This document shows, piece after piece, positions 7,542 through 16,110 of a DNA stretch of 59,687 bases; positions within the stretch are counted from its first letter, which is position 1; each line of letters begins with the position of its first letter. Both the position numbers and the translations under genes were made by a program. The notes under the pieces are model-generated. The model saw only the letters and a program-made list of their open reading frames with translations. It was not told where the DNA came from and did not search any database. This DNA comes from Acidimicrobiales bacterium (lineage in GTDB: Bacteria; Actinomycetota; Actinomycetes; Mycobacteriales; QHCE01). The stretch is from contig QHCE01000002.1 of NCBI GenBank assembly GCA_003243955.1, positions 1-59,687 on the forward strand. Direction: 5' to 3'.

Positions 7542-8753
7542 TCACCTGTCCAGCTGCAGTACATCTACCACGGAGCCACGAGGGGCAAGAGTGATGTGGT
7601 CACCCAGCACCATAAGCCCGTTGGAGTTCATCAGCCCACGCAACAGCTGCTTACCGCCCGGTTGTGGCGTCACCGTGTAGCCACCGCCGCGCCGTGACCG
7701 CAGCACGGCTGGGCGAAACTCTCGAACGCCAGCCGAGGAAGTCAGCGATTCGGTGAGACTCGCCCGCACCGAGCGCCGAAAAACCGGATCCATGCCCGCC
7801 AGGCGCCGTAACACCGGCCGCACCAGTAGCTCAAATCCCACATACACCGCACCGGCATCTCCAGGTAGGCAAATCACTGGAGTCTGCTCACTTCCGATGC
7901 GGCCAAAACCCACCACGCCACCCGGCGAAACCGGAAGACGCCGAAATTCCACCTCCGGATACACCGGCGCGATCGCGTCGGCCAATCGTAGGCCGGTGAG
8001 CACCAACACATCGGCGCGCATGGCATTATCATCCAGCGCACTCTTCAACCGCTGCGGATCGTCGCCAATGGTATCGAGCCGAAATGCCTGCGCAAAGCTC
8101 TGCCGGGCCGCGGCCGTAAGGACGTAGGACGCGGCATCCACTACTCGGCCTGGAGTGCTGATCACTCCAGCATCGGCAAGCTCGTCACCAATGCCCAGCG
8201 TGATTACTCTCGGCCGAGGCCGCGCGGGCAGCGCGGCGAACCCCGCTAACGCCAACTGCCCAAGCAACGCCGGGGTAACTACCTCACCCTGTGCGGCGAG
8301 TGCCTCACCGGCCGCACACTCGGTACCGGCACGCACCACATTGAGTTCCGGCGCGCTCGGGCGTCGCACCTTTAACGTAACCACGCCTTGGTCGGTCCAG
8401 TCGGGGGGGATCACTGAATCGGCTCCGGCCGGCAGCGGCGCTCCAGCGGCGATCACAAAACACCCGCGCATGGGCAGGCGAATCGGATGCCAGGAAGCTA
8501 CTCCGATCTCACCAATCACTGACAACAACGCCGGTCGTTGCGGCGTAGCCGTCGCGACCTCCTCGGAGCAGACCGCATAACCAGCGATCTCGGCTACATC
8601 ATATGCCGGCATCGGACCCGAAGCGGTCAAGTCATCAGCCAGCACGCTGTCGATCGCGTCGAGCAACGGAAGCTGGAACGACCGCAGCGGTACTACACTC
8701 GTGAGTACCCCAGCCAGATACTCCGCCAGGTTTGGCTGCACACTTGCGGTCAT
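7542..8753 (-). CDS. MoeA/gephyrin-fold protein with degenerate active site (Glp-like)
   Basis: About 403 residues in the MoeA order: N-terminal domains, a MoCF domain and a C-terminal beta domain. The family motifs needed for molybdate insertion are changed. The usual MDGYAV motif reads IAGYAV (the key Asp is Ala), the (S/T)GG-x-S-x-G motif reads TGLRLADA, and GLPGNPVS reads CLPGDAGA. This suggests no molybdenum-cofactor catalysis and a structural role like corynebacterial Glp, which binds FtsZ and the receptor GlpR encoded next to it. I start at ATG 8753 because 8825 would overlap galU; the ribosome site is weak either way. Confidence 0.75.
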   Translation of the reverse strand: MTASVQPNLAEYLAGVLTSVVPLRSFQLPLLDAIDSVLADDLTASGPMPAYDVAEIAGYAVCSEEVATATPQRPALLSVIGEIGVASWHPIRLPMRGCFVIAAGAPLPAGADSVIPPDWTDQGVVTLKVRRPSAPELNVVRAGTECAAGEALAAQGEVVTPALLGQLALAGFAALPARPRPRVITLGIGDELADAGVISTPGRVVDAASYVLTAAARQSFAQAFRLDTIGDDPQRLKSALDDNAMRADVLVLTGLRLADAIAPVYPEVEFRRLPVSPGGVVGFGRIGSEQTPVICLPGDAGAVYVGFELLVRPVLRRLAGMDPVFRRSVRASLTESLTSSAGVREFRPAVLRSRRGGGYTVTPQPGGKQLLRGLMNSNGLMVLGDHITLAPRGSVVDVLQLDR

Positions 8754-8808
8754 ACTCGCAACTTTCGGAAGTGAAGTTAGCCGGCTGGAATCCGCCGGTG
8801 TCGATCTC

Positions 8809-9717
8809 TTATTGTGCGCGCACAAACTCGCTCAGCCATGCACGAAACTCCGGACCAAGGTCATCACGTTCGACCGCAAGCTGCACCACGGCTTTGAGAT
8901 AGTCGCTTCGATCGCCCGTGTCATAACGACGACCGGTAAAGATCACACCATGCACCGGCATGCCATCATATAGGAGTCTGGCGATCGCGTCGGTGAGCTG
9001 AATCTCCCCGCCCGCGCCCGGTGGAGTGGCTCGAATCGCGTCGAAAACCTCAGGCGGCAGCACATAACGTCCGATAATGGCAAGGTTGCTGGGTGCCTGT
9101 TCGGCAGTAGGTTTTTCCACGAGCGCACTCACGTTGATGGCTGAATAACCATCGAAGGTTTCCCCGGTAGGAGTGGCGGCAACACAACCGTAGCGGTGAA
9201 TGTGCTCACTCGGGACCTCGATGAGGCCCAGCACCACGCCGCCGTAACGACGCTGCACGTCGAGCATCGCTGGAAGTAGCGGGTCACGCGGATCGATCAT
9301 GTCGTCGCCCAGCTGCACGGCGAACGACTCGCGGCCCACGTGGCGCTGTGCGCAGAGCACCGCATGACCCAGGCCACGCGGTTCGTCTTGGCGCACCGCA
9401 TGCATGGTAGCGAGCTCGGCAGAGTGGCGCACCGCATCCAGCCGCGCCTTGTCGCCCTTTGCTTCTAGCGCGGCTTCCAGCTCGGGGCGCCGATCGAAGT
9501 GGTCGAGTACCGAGTCTTGACCACGCCCGATTACCAGCAAAACGTCATCAAGCCCGGCGCGTGAAGCTTCCTCAACGATGTACTCCAACGCCGGCCTGTC
9601 CACCACAGGAAGCAGCACCTTGGGAATGGTTTTGGTGGCGGGCAAAAAGCGAGTCCCCAGGCCGGCTACCGGGATGACGACTTTGCTTACGGGCGTGTGA
9701 ACGGATGCATCTGCCAT
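8809..9717 (-). CDS. galU: UTP-glucose-1-phosphate uridylyltransferase
   Basis: A 302-residue nucleotidyltransferase with the signature VIPVAGLGTRFLPATKTIPK near residue 16, the KVLLPVVDRPALEYIVEEA segment, the metal-binding QLGDDM and the sugar-binding LVEKP..AIIGRYVLPPEVF. It makes UDP-glucose from UTP and glucose-1-phosphate for cell-wall and polysaccharide synthesis. It is first in the galU-glp-rimJ-glpR-like transcription unit and divergent from the 5-formyl-THF cyclo-ligase gene. Length is normal. Confidence 0.95.
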   Translation of the reverse strand: MADASVHTPVSKVVIPVAGLGTRFLPATKTIPKVLLPVVDRPALEYIVEEASRAGLDDVLLVIGRGQDSVLDHFDRRPELEAALEAKGDKARLDAVRHSAELATMHAVRQDEPRGLGHAVLCAQRHVGRESFAVQLGDDMIDPRDPLLPAMLDVQRRYGGVVLGLIEVPSEHIHRYGCVAATPTGETFDGYSAINVSALVEKPTAEQAPSNLAIIGRYVLPPEVFDAIRATPPGAGGEIQLTDAIARLLYDGMPVHGVIFTGRRYDTGDRSDYLKAVVQLAVERDDLGPEFRAWLSEFVRAQ

Positions 9718-9877
9718 GTCGGGCAGATTAGCTGGTCGAAGGTCTACCCTTTTCTCGGACTACCACCTTCATCGAGCCGGATTGATATGCGGCGTCCCTA
9801 CTTACCTGCTGTGGGGGCACAATCTGCTTCGATCAATCGGAAGAGCTTACGCCCACGGAAGAGACTACATAGACAGG

Positions 9878-10492
9878 ATGGGTGTGACGATAACGATCGA
9901 TGAGCGTAAGCGGGCGCTCCGCGAGCAGTTACTGGCTACCCGGCGGGCAATGACCGAAGCCGAACGAATAAGCGCCCACCGGGCACTAAAAGCGCAGATC
10001 CGGTGGCTAGTGGAGCGCGAACAGCCCAAAGTCGTGGCCGCCTACCTGCCGATTGGCACCGAACCCGTTGCCCATCACGATGAACAGTCGCTACCGGAGC
10101 TACTGCTAAGTGCCGCAGCGAAGACTGGAGGGCTGGCGGTACTCCTACCAATCTGGAAGCCCGATAACGAGCTGGGATGGGCTTACTATCGAGGCCCCGA
10201 GTCGCTGCGGCTGACTTCCCGTGGGCTGCTGGAGCCTAGGCAACCCGCGCTTCCCCCCGACGAGATCGTTGCGGCTGACCTCATGCTGGTTCCTGCGCTC
10301 GCCGTAGATACGGTAGGAAACCGGTTGGGCCGAGGAGCCGGCTGCTACGACCGTGCACTGGGATACGCCCGTGCCCCGATTGCGGCACTGCTCTACGAGC
10401 ACGAACTCCTCGCCGAGGTGCCCGTCGCAGACCACGACATCGCGGTAGCTAGCGTGATCACTCCATCTGGTTGGCGCCCTCTGCGGAGCTGA
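9878..10492 (+). CDS. 5-formyltetrahydrofolate cyclo-ligase family protein
   Basis: About 204 residues: RKRALREQLLATRRAMT at the start, VVAAYLPIGTEP strand, then LMLVPALAVDTVGNRLGRGAGCYDRAL, which carries the (L)G-x-G-x-G-x-YD ATP/folate-binding signature, and a closing EVPVADHDIAV. The enzyme converts 5-formyl-THF to 5,10-methenyl-THF with ATP. The ORF track extends to 9716, but that would run into galU and gives an unlikely N-terminus, so ATG 9878 (or GTG 9884) is preferred. Followed by fmdB as in mycobacteria. Confidence 0.88.
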   Translation: MGVTITIDERKRALREQLLATRRAMTEAERISAHRALKAQIRWLVEREQPKVVAAYLPIGTEPVAHHDEQSLPELLLSAAAKTGGLAVLLPIWKPDNELGWAYYRGPESLRLTSRGLLEPRQPALPPDEIVAADLMLVPALAVDTVGNRLGRGAGCYDRALGYARAPIAALLYEHELLAEVPVADHDIAVASVITPSGWRPLRS

Positions 10493-10627
10493 GCCTATTG
10501 TTACTGAGTAACAGCTGGCAGTCAGCTGGCACTGTCTAGCCGCAAGTGCTCCCTAAACCGGTCGTTAGTGCACCGCACTCCGCTGCGAACGGTCCGTCGA
10601 TTTTGCAGTCTTACCAACGGAGGGTCT

Positions 10628-10972
10628 GTGCCCACTTACCAGTACGTCTGCACCAGCTGCGCCCAGCCACTGGAGGCTGTGCAGTCGTTCACTGATGCCC
10701 CACTCACGCAATGCCCGGCGTGTTCGGGAGTATTGCGCAAGGTCTTCAGTTCGGTGGGCGTGGTATTCAAGGGCTCTGGCTTTTACCGCAATGACTCACG
10801 TGAACCTAGCAAGAAAGCCGAAACAAAAGCGCCGGACAGCGGCGGCTCTGCCCCTAAAGAAGGATCAAAGGACGCCAAATCGCCAGAGGTCAAATCGGCA
10901 ACAGCTAAGGCAGAGACCAGCTCCGGCAACGCCAAGGCTCCAGTTAAGGCCGCGGCGAGCAGTTCGGCCTAA
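10628..10972 (+). CDS. FmdB-family zinc-ribbon protein
   Basis: A 114-residue protein starting at GTG 10628, fixed by ACGGAGGG just upstream. Residues 1-42 are the FmdB zinc ribbon: PTYQYVCTSCAQPLEAVQSF, then CPAC. The domain ends VGVVFKGSGFYRND. The remainder is a low-complexity Lys/Ala/Ser tail. Function of the family is unknown; it is regularly linked to the cyclo-ligase gene, as here. Confidence 0.9.
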   Translation: MPTYQYVCTSCAQPLEAVQSFTDAPLTQCPACSGVLRKVFSSVGVVFKGSGFYRNDSREPSKKAETKAPDSGGSAPKEGSKDAKSPEVKSATAKAETSSGNAKAPVKAAASSSA

Positions 10973-10979
10973 CTTCATT

Positions 10980-11138
10980 TCACCAGTGCGGCGGCCGGTC
11001 TTCTAGCAGCCGCGCATCGTTGTCGCCGTCATTACCCCGCGCTACTCTCGTCGGGTCATCACGAATTTGGTCTGCGAGCACCTCAACGTCATCATTCATG
11101 GGCACTTCACGGTCGGCGTCAGCTGACTCAACACTCAC
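10980..11138 (-). CDS. small acidic protein (52 aa), unrecognised
   Basis: Below the ORF-track length limit. From GTG 11138 the minus strand reads MSVESADADREVPMNDDVEV, a helix VLADQIRDDPTRVARG and the ending ARLLEDRPPHW. Composition is strongly acidic with a charged, protein-like pattern. It ends 8 bp from the fmdB stop in convergent orientation, with no other gene in this 370-bp gap. The ribosome site is weak. The remaining 11139-11346 holds only the upstream region of the methyltransferase. Confidence 0.5.
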   Translation of the reverse strand: MSVESADADREVPMNDDVEVLADQIRDDPTRVARGNDGDNDARLLEDRPPHW

Positions 11139-11346
11139 AAATGAAAACGGTACCTGAACTCAAACGAGCCAACCGGCTCGGCTAACTCGAAAGGAAATTT
11201 TTAGGGGCTTGCTAAGAACAAGGAAGGCCACGCAGTGCGTAGCGAAGCTTTAGGCTTGCACTGGTTGGGGACGGGTAGAGCCGTTACGCTAAGCAGCCGT
11301 CCTCAATCAACAATTTGCTCAGTATGCGCGGGAGAGGTGAAGTGGC

Positions 11347-12144
11347 ATGGTCAACAGCCAGAGCTGGATTCCTCACGAGGTCGACGTAGAGCGGCCCAAT
11401 CCCGCACGAATGTATGACTACTACCTGGGTGGCGCACACAATTTCGCTGCTGACCGCGAGCTCGCCGAGCAAGCATTGGCTGTGCGCCCCGCTTTGGCGC
11501 GCTCCGCCCGGCTTAACCGCAGGTTCCTCAACCGGGTGGTGCGCTACAGCAGCGAGCTCGGTATCAACCAGTTCTTGGACCTAGGTTCAGGCATTCCGAC
11601 CGCGGGCAACGTGCATCACATCGCGCAGCAGCGCGACCCCACAGCGCGAATAGCCTACGTGGACAACGAATCGGTGGCCGTGGCGCACAGTACAGAGCTG
11701 TTGGCCGGCAACGACTACGCGACTATCACCAAGGCCGATCTCAAAGATGTCGAGACGGTGTTATCGGCGCCAGGCATCGCTGGTTTACTGGACTTTGATC
11801 AACCGATAGCGCTCCTCACGGTAGCTGTCATGCACTTCATTCCGGATAGCGAAGCTCCGTGGGAAATATTTCAGCGGTACCATTCTGCGCTGATGCCAGG
11901 CAGCCTATTAGCGCTTTCGCACTGCACGGTCGAGGGGCTTGCGCCGGAGTGGACCAAGGTAGCCGAGCTATATAAATCCAGCACGACCCCGGTGTATCCA
12001 CGCGACAAGGCCGAACTGGAGCGATTCTTCACCGGCTTACAGCTGGTGAAGCCCGGAATCGTGGATGCCATTGACTGGCACCCAGATGAAGGGGAGCAGG
12101 AGACTGAGCGCAGTGGGTTCTATGCCGCGGTGGCCCGGGTGTAG
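11347..12144 (+). CDS. SAM-dependent methyltransferase-like protein (DUF574 / Methyltransf_19)
   Basis: A 265-residue Rossmann protein. It opens with VDVERPNPARMYDYYLGGAH, the hallmark of this actinobacterial family, followed by the SAM loop FLDLGSGIPTAGNVH near residue 78, VDNESVAV, and a late LALSHCTVEG strand. Many actinomycetes carry dozens of copies; substrates are mostly unknown. It is preceded by GGGAGAGG. It stands alone before the tRNA-Arg gene. Confidence 0.9.
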   Translation: MVNSQSWIPHEVDVERPNPARMYDYYLGGAHNFAADRELAEQALAVRPALARSARLNRRFLNRVVRYSSELGINQFLDLGSGIPTAGNVHHIAQQRDPTARIAYVDNESVAVAHSTELLAGNDYATITKADLKDVETVLSAPGIAGLLDFDQPIALLTVAVMHFIPDSEAPWEIFQRYHSALMPGSLLALSHCTVEGLAPEWTKVAELYKSSTTPVYPRDKAELERFFTGLQLVKPGIVDAIDWHPDEGEQETERSGFYAAVARV

Positions 12145-12203
12145 CTGCCACCAACCCGGCCGAAGTGGCACGTCCCGCCACGTAGTTAGGATCATCGGAG
12201 TAA

Positions 12204-12278
12204 GCCCTCGTAGCTCAGGGGAAGAGCATCGGTTTCCTAAACCGTGTGTCGCAGGTTCGAATCCTGCCGGGGGCACCA
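12204..12278 (+). tRNA. tRNA-Arg (anticodon CCT)
   Basis: Cloverleaf with acceptor GCCCTCG/CGGGGGC, D arm GCTC..GAGC, anticodon loop TTCCTAA giving CCT, T arm CGCAGGTTCGAATCCTGC, discriminator A and encoded CCA. It marks the left border of the large accessory region. The 230 bp after it (12279-12507) hold no gene I can support. Confidence 0.93.
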
Positions 12279-12507
12279 AAGTGGTCTTATTCGAACTACG
12301 GCCAGCCAGGAACGCCATGGGGTGGCTGTCTGGCGCACTCACCGTTCTGCACAAGATATGCGCGCCGGAGGACTCCAACTTTGTCCGGGTCATCCGCCAA
12401 TGGACACGACGGTGGACTCCTGGAGGTTAGAAACTGAGCGCTCCCTGGAGTGCTGCCTAGCGGACGGGAACCTCGGCGTGCCTAGGACGCGGGGGTAGAT
12501 CTGGAGC

Positions 12508-13350
12508 TCACTGGCTGATGGTGCTGTCCTGAGTGTGAGAAGAACGCAATATGTCGGCCACCGCTTCGAGCACCTGCGGCCATGCCGCCGACAACGGATC
12601 GATCAGACTTAAGTGGTCAGCCCCCGGCAAAATGCGCAGCTCAATGTCATCGCCGGCGGCTCGCGCGGCCACGGCGTAAGCGCGGCTCACCTCAACCGGA
12701 ACCGTGTCATCCAGATCGCCATGAACCAGGATGGTGTTAATTCCGGTCGGAATCAGACCCATTGGATCGGCAACGGCATACCGTTCCGGCTGGGTGTCCT
12801 TTGCGTCGCCGAGCAGTGAGCTGACCGCGTCCGAGCCCAGCCGCAGCCGTGCGGCAAGCTCCAAATCGCAGACGCCGGCCAACGAAACCACCCCTGCTAG
12901 CGGCATCGGCTTATCGCTCCGCCATCGACTACCGGGCGGCTGCCGGTGTCTCGCGGCGCCCCACAGCGCTAGATGGCCGCCCGCGGAGTGGCCGAGCAGC
13001 ACGAGACGATCACTATCGACCAGATCGCCGAAAAGGTGCGGGACGGCGTCTAGCCCTGCCGCAATATCGTCGAACGTACTCGGCCAGCCGTCGGCCGGCT
13101 GAACAACACGACGGTACTCGAGGGCACACACCGCGTACCCCTGTGTGGCCAGGGCCGCGCACATGGGTTTAGCGTGCGCGCGGTCATGCCTAGCTCGCCA
13201 GAAGCCACCGTGCAGCACGACCACAAGCGCGCGAGGGCCTACCGAGGCAGGAAGCCACAGATCGGCGACCTGGTCGGGATGCCGACCATAGCGAACGGTT
13301 CGGTCCGGGCTGTTGGCCGGCCGTCTCACCAGGTCATCCGGGTCTGCCAC
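12508..13350 (-). CDS. alpha/beta hydrolase, candidate kynurenine formamidase
   Basis: A 280-residue alpha/beta hydrolase with oxyanion motif HGGFWR near residue 47, nucleophile elbow GHSAGGH near residue 120, acid in LVHGDLDDTVP and the catalytic His in GADHLSL. The HGGxW form is shared by animal and yeast arylformamidases and by hydrolases linked to tryptophan 2,3-dioxygenase in streptomycetes. Because tryptophan dioxygenase and kynurenine 3-monooxygenase genes lie within 5 kb, hydrolysis of N-formylkynurenine is a reasonable guess; a general esterase is the alternative. Start is GTG 13350. Confidence 0.75.
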   Translation of the reverse strand: MADPDDLVRRPANSPDRTVRYGRHPDQVADLWLPASVGPRALVVVLHGGFWRARHDRAHAKPMCAALATQGYAVCALEYRRVVQPADGWPSTFDDIAAGLDAVPHLFGDLVDSDRLVLLGHSAGGHLALWGAARHRQPPGSRWRSDKPMPLAGVVSLAGVCDLELAARLRLGSDAVSSLLGDAKDTQPERYAVADPMGLIPTGINTILVHGDLDDTVPVEVSRAYAVAARAAGDDIELRILPGADHLSLIDPLSAAWPQVLEAVADILRSSHTQDSTISQ

Positions 13351-13468
13351 ATTTGGACCCTAGCAGCTGGCGCACCGCTCTTGTCGCAGTTGATTCGGGC
13401 ATTCGCCCGAGCTACGGCGGCTCGGGGAGTAACCTTTGGCTGATCGGCAGCTCGATCAGGAGAAGGCC

Positions 13469-14692
13469 ATGAAGTACGACATATTCTTCAGTTTTTCTCG
13501 GATGGAAATTGATGGTTATCTTCCGTCTGAGGCCGAGGTCTTCGGTAACCTCGTTGATCAAATCAAAGCTGCCGACGACTGTGGTTTCGAAACCGCATGG
13601 GTTGGCGAAGCGCACTTCGCGTTGCGCGAAGAACAGCGCAAAGACGTTCCTCTCCTACCCCACTTTCGTGGCGAGGTCTGTCTCAACACCGATATCCTGC
13701 AGCTTGCGCATTACGTGTATCCGCGCACTCGACGCATTCAGATGGGTTCGGCGATCCGCAATATTCTCTGCAACGGAGGGCCCATCGCGCATGCCGAAGC
13801 CATCCGGACCTTCCTTACGTTGCACGGCCTTACCGAGCAAGAGGGTCGTCTGATCCATATCGGGTTTGGAACTGGTCGCTTCGAATTCTCTAACGCCCCG
13901 TTTGGAGTCCGGCCACGCAACGCAATCGAGGAGGCCGCGTGGCCGGTCGTGCGAGGTCTCGCCATGAGACAAGGCGCTGAGATCTTTCTCCGACTGCTGC
14001 GCGGAGACGCCTTGTCATCCCAGGACATCGCTGCCCAACGGCTCAGCCGGCCCCAGTTCCGGACAGAGGAGGCCTGGCAGCACGTCCTGGCAGCGGGTGG
14101 GGAGGAAGGGCAGCCGATTCCGCCGTTCTGGACCTTCGATCGACTCAGGATCATTCCTGAGGAGGCTCCCCTGGAGTTGCTGCGTTTGACCTTGGGATCC
14201 CACGACCCGCAGTTGCAGAAGCTGGCGAACTGGTTCTATCCCGTGCGGGTCTTCAACCTGTCGGTCACGCCGCGCAAAGTGTTGGAGGAAACACATCAGC
14301 GGATGCGGGAGTGCTACCACCCGGCTGGCGGGCCCTGGCGTCGGGATTACCTTCCTCGCACGGTGATGGTGTTCGTCGAAGCCGATCCCGGGCTGACCCC
14401 TACCGAGCAGTCACACCGAGCGGAAGCCCGAGCGGAGGCAGCCATCCGGGCCTACCAGCACGCTATGGAAGGCACCATCGACGAAGAGAAGGTCGTTAAC
14501 GGCATGTCCAACGCGGTCTTTGGTAATCCCGAGCAGGTCGCCACCGAGATTGCCTCTCGATTCCACCCCGACGACCGAATTATGGCGTGGTTCGATTTCA
14601 ACGATAACGACAACGAACGGGTCATCCGAGGAATGCGTGCCTTCAAGGCTCATGTGGTTCCACTCCTGGAGCGCACCCATGCGGGCGGCTGA
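13469..14692 (+). CDS. luciferase-like (LLM class) flavin-dependent monooxygenase
   Basis: A 407-residue protein. The start MKYDIFFSFS at 13469 follows AGGAGAAGG. The N-terminal barrel shows FGNLVDQIKAADDCGFETAW and the active-site VGEAHFA, then RIQMGSAIRNI and the usual IGFGTGR loop. This is the bacterial luciferase/alkanal monooxygenase fold, using FMNH2 and O2. No dedicated flavin reductase is nearby. Its stop overlaps the next start by 14 bp, so it is translationally coupled to kynurenine 3-monooxygenase and probably acts on the same substrate series, which is an inference. Confidence 0.85.
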   Translation: MKYDIFFSFSRMEIDGYLPSEAEVFGNLVDQIKAADDCGFETAWVGEAHFALREEQRKDVPLLPHFRGEVCLNTDILQLAHYVYPRTRRIQMGSAIRNILCNGGPIAHAEAIRTFLTLHGLTEQEGRLIHIGFGTGRFEFSNAPFGVRPRNAIEEAAWPVVRGLAMRQGAEIFLRLLRGDALSSQDIAAQRLSRPQFRTEEAWQHVLAAGGEEGQPIPPFWTFDRLRIIPEEAPLELLRLTLGSHDPQLQKLANWFYPVRVFNLSVTPRKVLEETHQRMRECYHPAGGPWRRDYLPRTVMVFVEADPGLTPTEQSHRAEARAEAAIRAYQHAMEGTIDEEKVVNGMSNAVFGNPEQVATEIASRFHPDDRIMAWFDFNDNDNERVIRGMRAFKAHVVPLLERTHAGG

Positions 14693-16106
14693 ACCTCTTT
14701 CTTCTGACCAGCCGGCTCCTATCGTTGTGGTGGGTGCGGGCATGGTGGGGCCCGTCGTGGCCATCTACCTTGCCCGGCGCTTCGGCGGCGTCACCTTGCT
14801 GGAGCGCCAGAGCGCTCCAGCCCCAGCCGATCCTGTTCCAACCGGCCGGTCTCTCCATGTTGTTGTATCCGCGCGGGGATGGCACGCCCTTCGCGATCTG
14901 GGTGTGGAAGAACAGGTTCTTTCGATCAGCCTTCCGCTGCGGGGACGCCTCGAACACAGCCTGACCGGGAAGCTCACCGAGCAACCGTATAGCCGGCGGG
15001 GTCAGGAGATCTGGTGCGTCGAGCGGTCCCGCCTCAATCGCCTGTTGAGGGCCGCCGCGGTGGCCACTCCCGGTCTGCGGGTGCGTCATGATGCCCGCGT
15101 TCTCGCGGTGGAGCCTGATGTGCCCGCGGTTCTTGTCGAAGGCTTAGAAGGTATAGCCGGCATAGAGGGCACCACTGGCGTAGAAGGGCGGGCTCGCTTG
15201 ACATGCGAGCACGTGGTCGGTTGCGATGGCGCGTTCTCGCGAGTCCGAGAAGCGTTAACTGACCGCCACGATCGAGTTCAGATGAACACGCTCGGCCTGG
15301 GGTACAAGGAGATCCGCATTCCGGCCGGACCTGACGGAGGCTGGCCTCTCCCTCACCAGTTCTTCCACATTTGGCCACGAAACCGTTTGCTCTTTTCGGC
15401 GTTTCCCAATCCGGGGGGAGATTTCACGGGTTCACTGTTTTTGCCACTCCACGGCGACGACATCAGCTTCGAGACGATCCAGACCGACGGCGATGCCGTT
15501 GCTCTGTTTCAGCAGCTATTTCCCGACGTTGTCAGTCTTATACCTGACCTCGCTGAACAATACGAGAGCCACCCGGTGAACTCCATCGTCACGATGAGCT
15601 GTGATCGTTGGATATGGCGCGACACGGTCGCGTTGGTCGGCGACTCGGCGCACGCCATGGCCCCTTTCATGGGACAAGGCATGAATTGCGGTTTCGAGGA
15701 CGCGAGAATTCTCGACGAGTGTCTGGCTCGCGCCGGCGAGCCCGCTGATTGGGCGGGCGCCTTTGCCGAATATGAGAGTCTGCGCAAACCTCACGTCGAG
15801 GCCATCGCTGAAGTTTCCATCCAGCATTATCAGCACTTGGCATCGCCCACGACTACGGCTACCGCTCAGGACGTGTTGCGGCAACGCGTAACCGGGCGGC
15901 TTTATGACGTTTTTTCTACTAAATTCACCCCGCTGTATGAACGGTGCGCCTTCACCGAGGAGCCCTATGCGGAGGCGTTGCAGCAGCATCTGGCAACCGA
16001 GCGGCTTGTCGATGACGTGTTGATCGGGCGCGACGGCAATGCCTTGCTGGACATGTCGCGGAATGAGTTCGCCGATGTGGTCAACCGCTCCCGACCACGA
16101 ACATAG
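14679..16106 (+). CDS. kmo: kynurenine 3-monooxygenase
   Basis: A 475-residue FAD monooxygenase. It has the GxGxxG loop (VVGAGMVGPVVAIYLA), an Arg/Ser segment GRSLHVVVSARGWHALRDLG, the DG motif VGCDGAFSRVR, FFHIWPRN, FTGSLFLPL, and the second FAD motif VGDSAHAMAPFMGQGMNCGF followed by ED. These match eukaryotic and bacterial KMO block by block, including FHIWPRN and the FTPLY motif near the C-terminus. It hydroxylates L-kynurenine to 3-hydroxykynurenine with NADPH. ATG 14679 overlaps the upstream gene; the longer track ORF has a non-family N-terminus. Confidence 0.88.
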   Translation: MRAAEPLSSDQPAPIVVVGAGMVGPVVAIYLARRFGGVTLLERQSAPAPADPVPTGRSLHVVVSARGWHALRDLGVEEQVLSISLPLRGRLEHSLTGKLTEQPYSRRGQEIWCVERSRLNRLLRAAAVATPGLRVRHDARVLAVEPDVPAVLVEGLEGIAGIEGTTGVEGRARLTCEHVVGCDGAFSRVREALTDRHDRVQMNTLGLGYKEIRIPAGPDGGWPLPHQFFHIWPRNRLLFSAFPNPGGDFTGSLFLPLHGDDISFETIQTDGDAVALFQQLFPDVVSLIPDLAEQYESHPVNSIVTMSCDRWIWRDTVALVGDSAHAMAPFMGQGMNCGFEDARILDECLARAGEPADWAGAFAEYESLRKPHVEAIAEVSIQHYQHLASPTTTATAQDVLRQRVTGRLYDVFSTKFTPLYERCAFTEEPYAEALQQHLATERLVDDVLIGRDGNALLDMSRNEFADVVNRSRPRT

Positions 16107-16110
16107 CTCT

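Noticed and set aside
12065-12430. ORFs spanning the tRNA-Arg gene
   Set aside because: They overlap a structurally clear tRNA and the end of the methyltransferase, and have no protein-like features.
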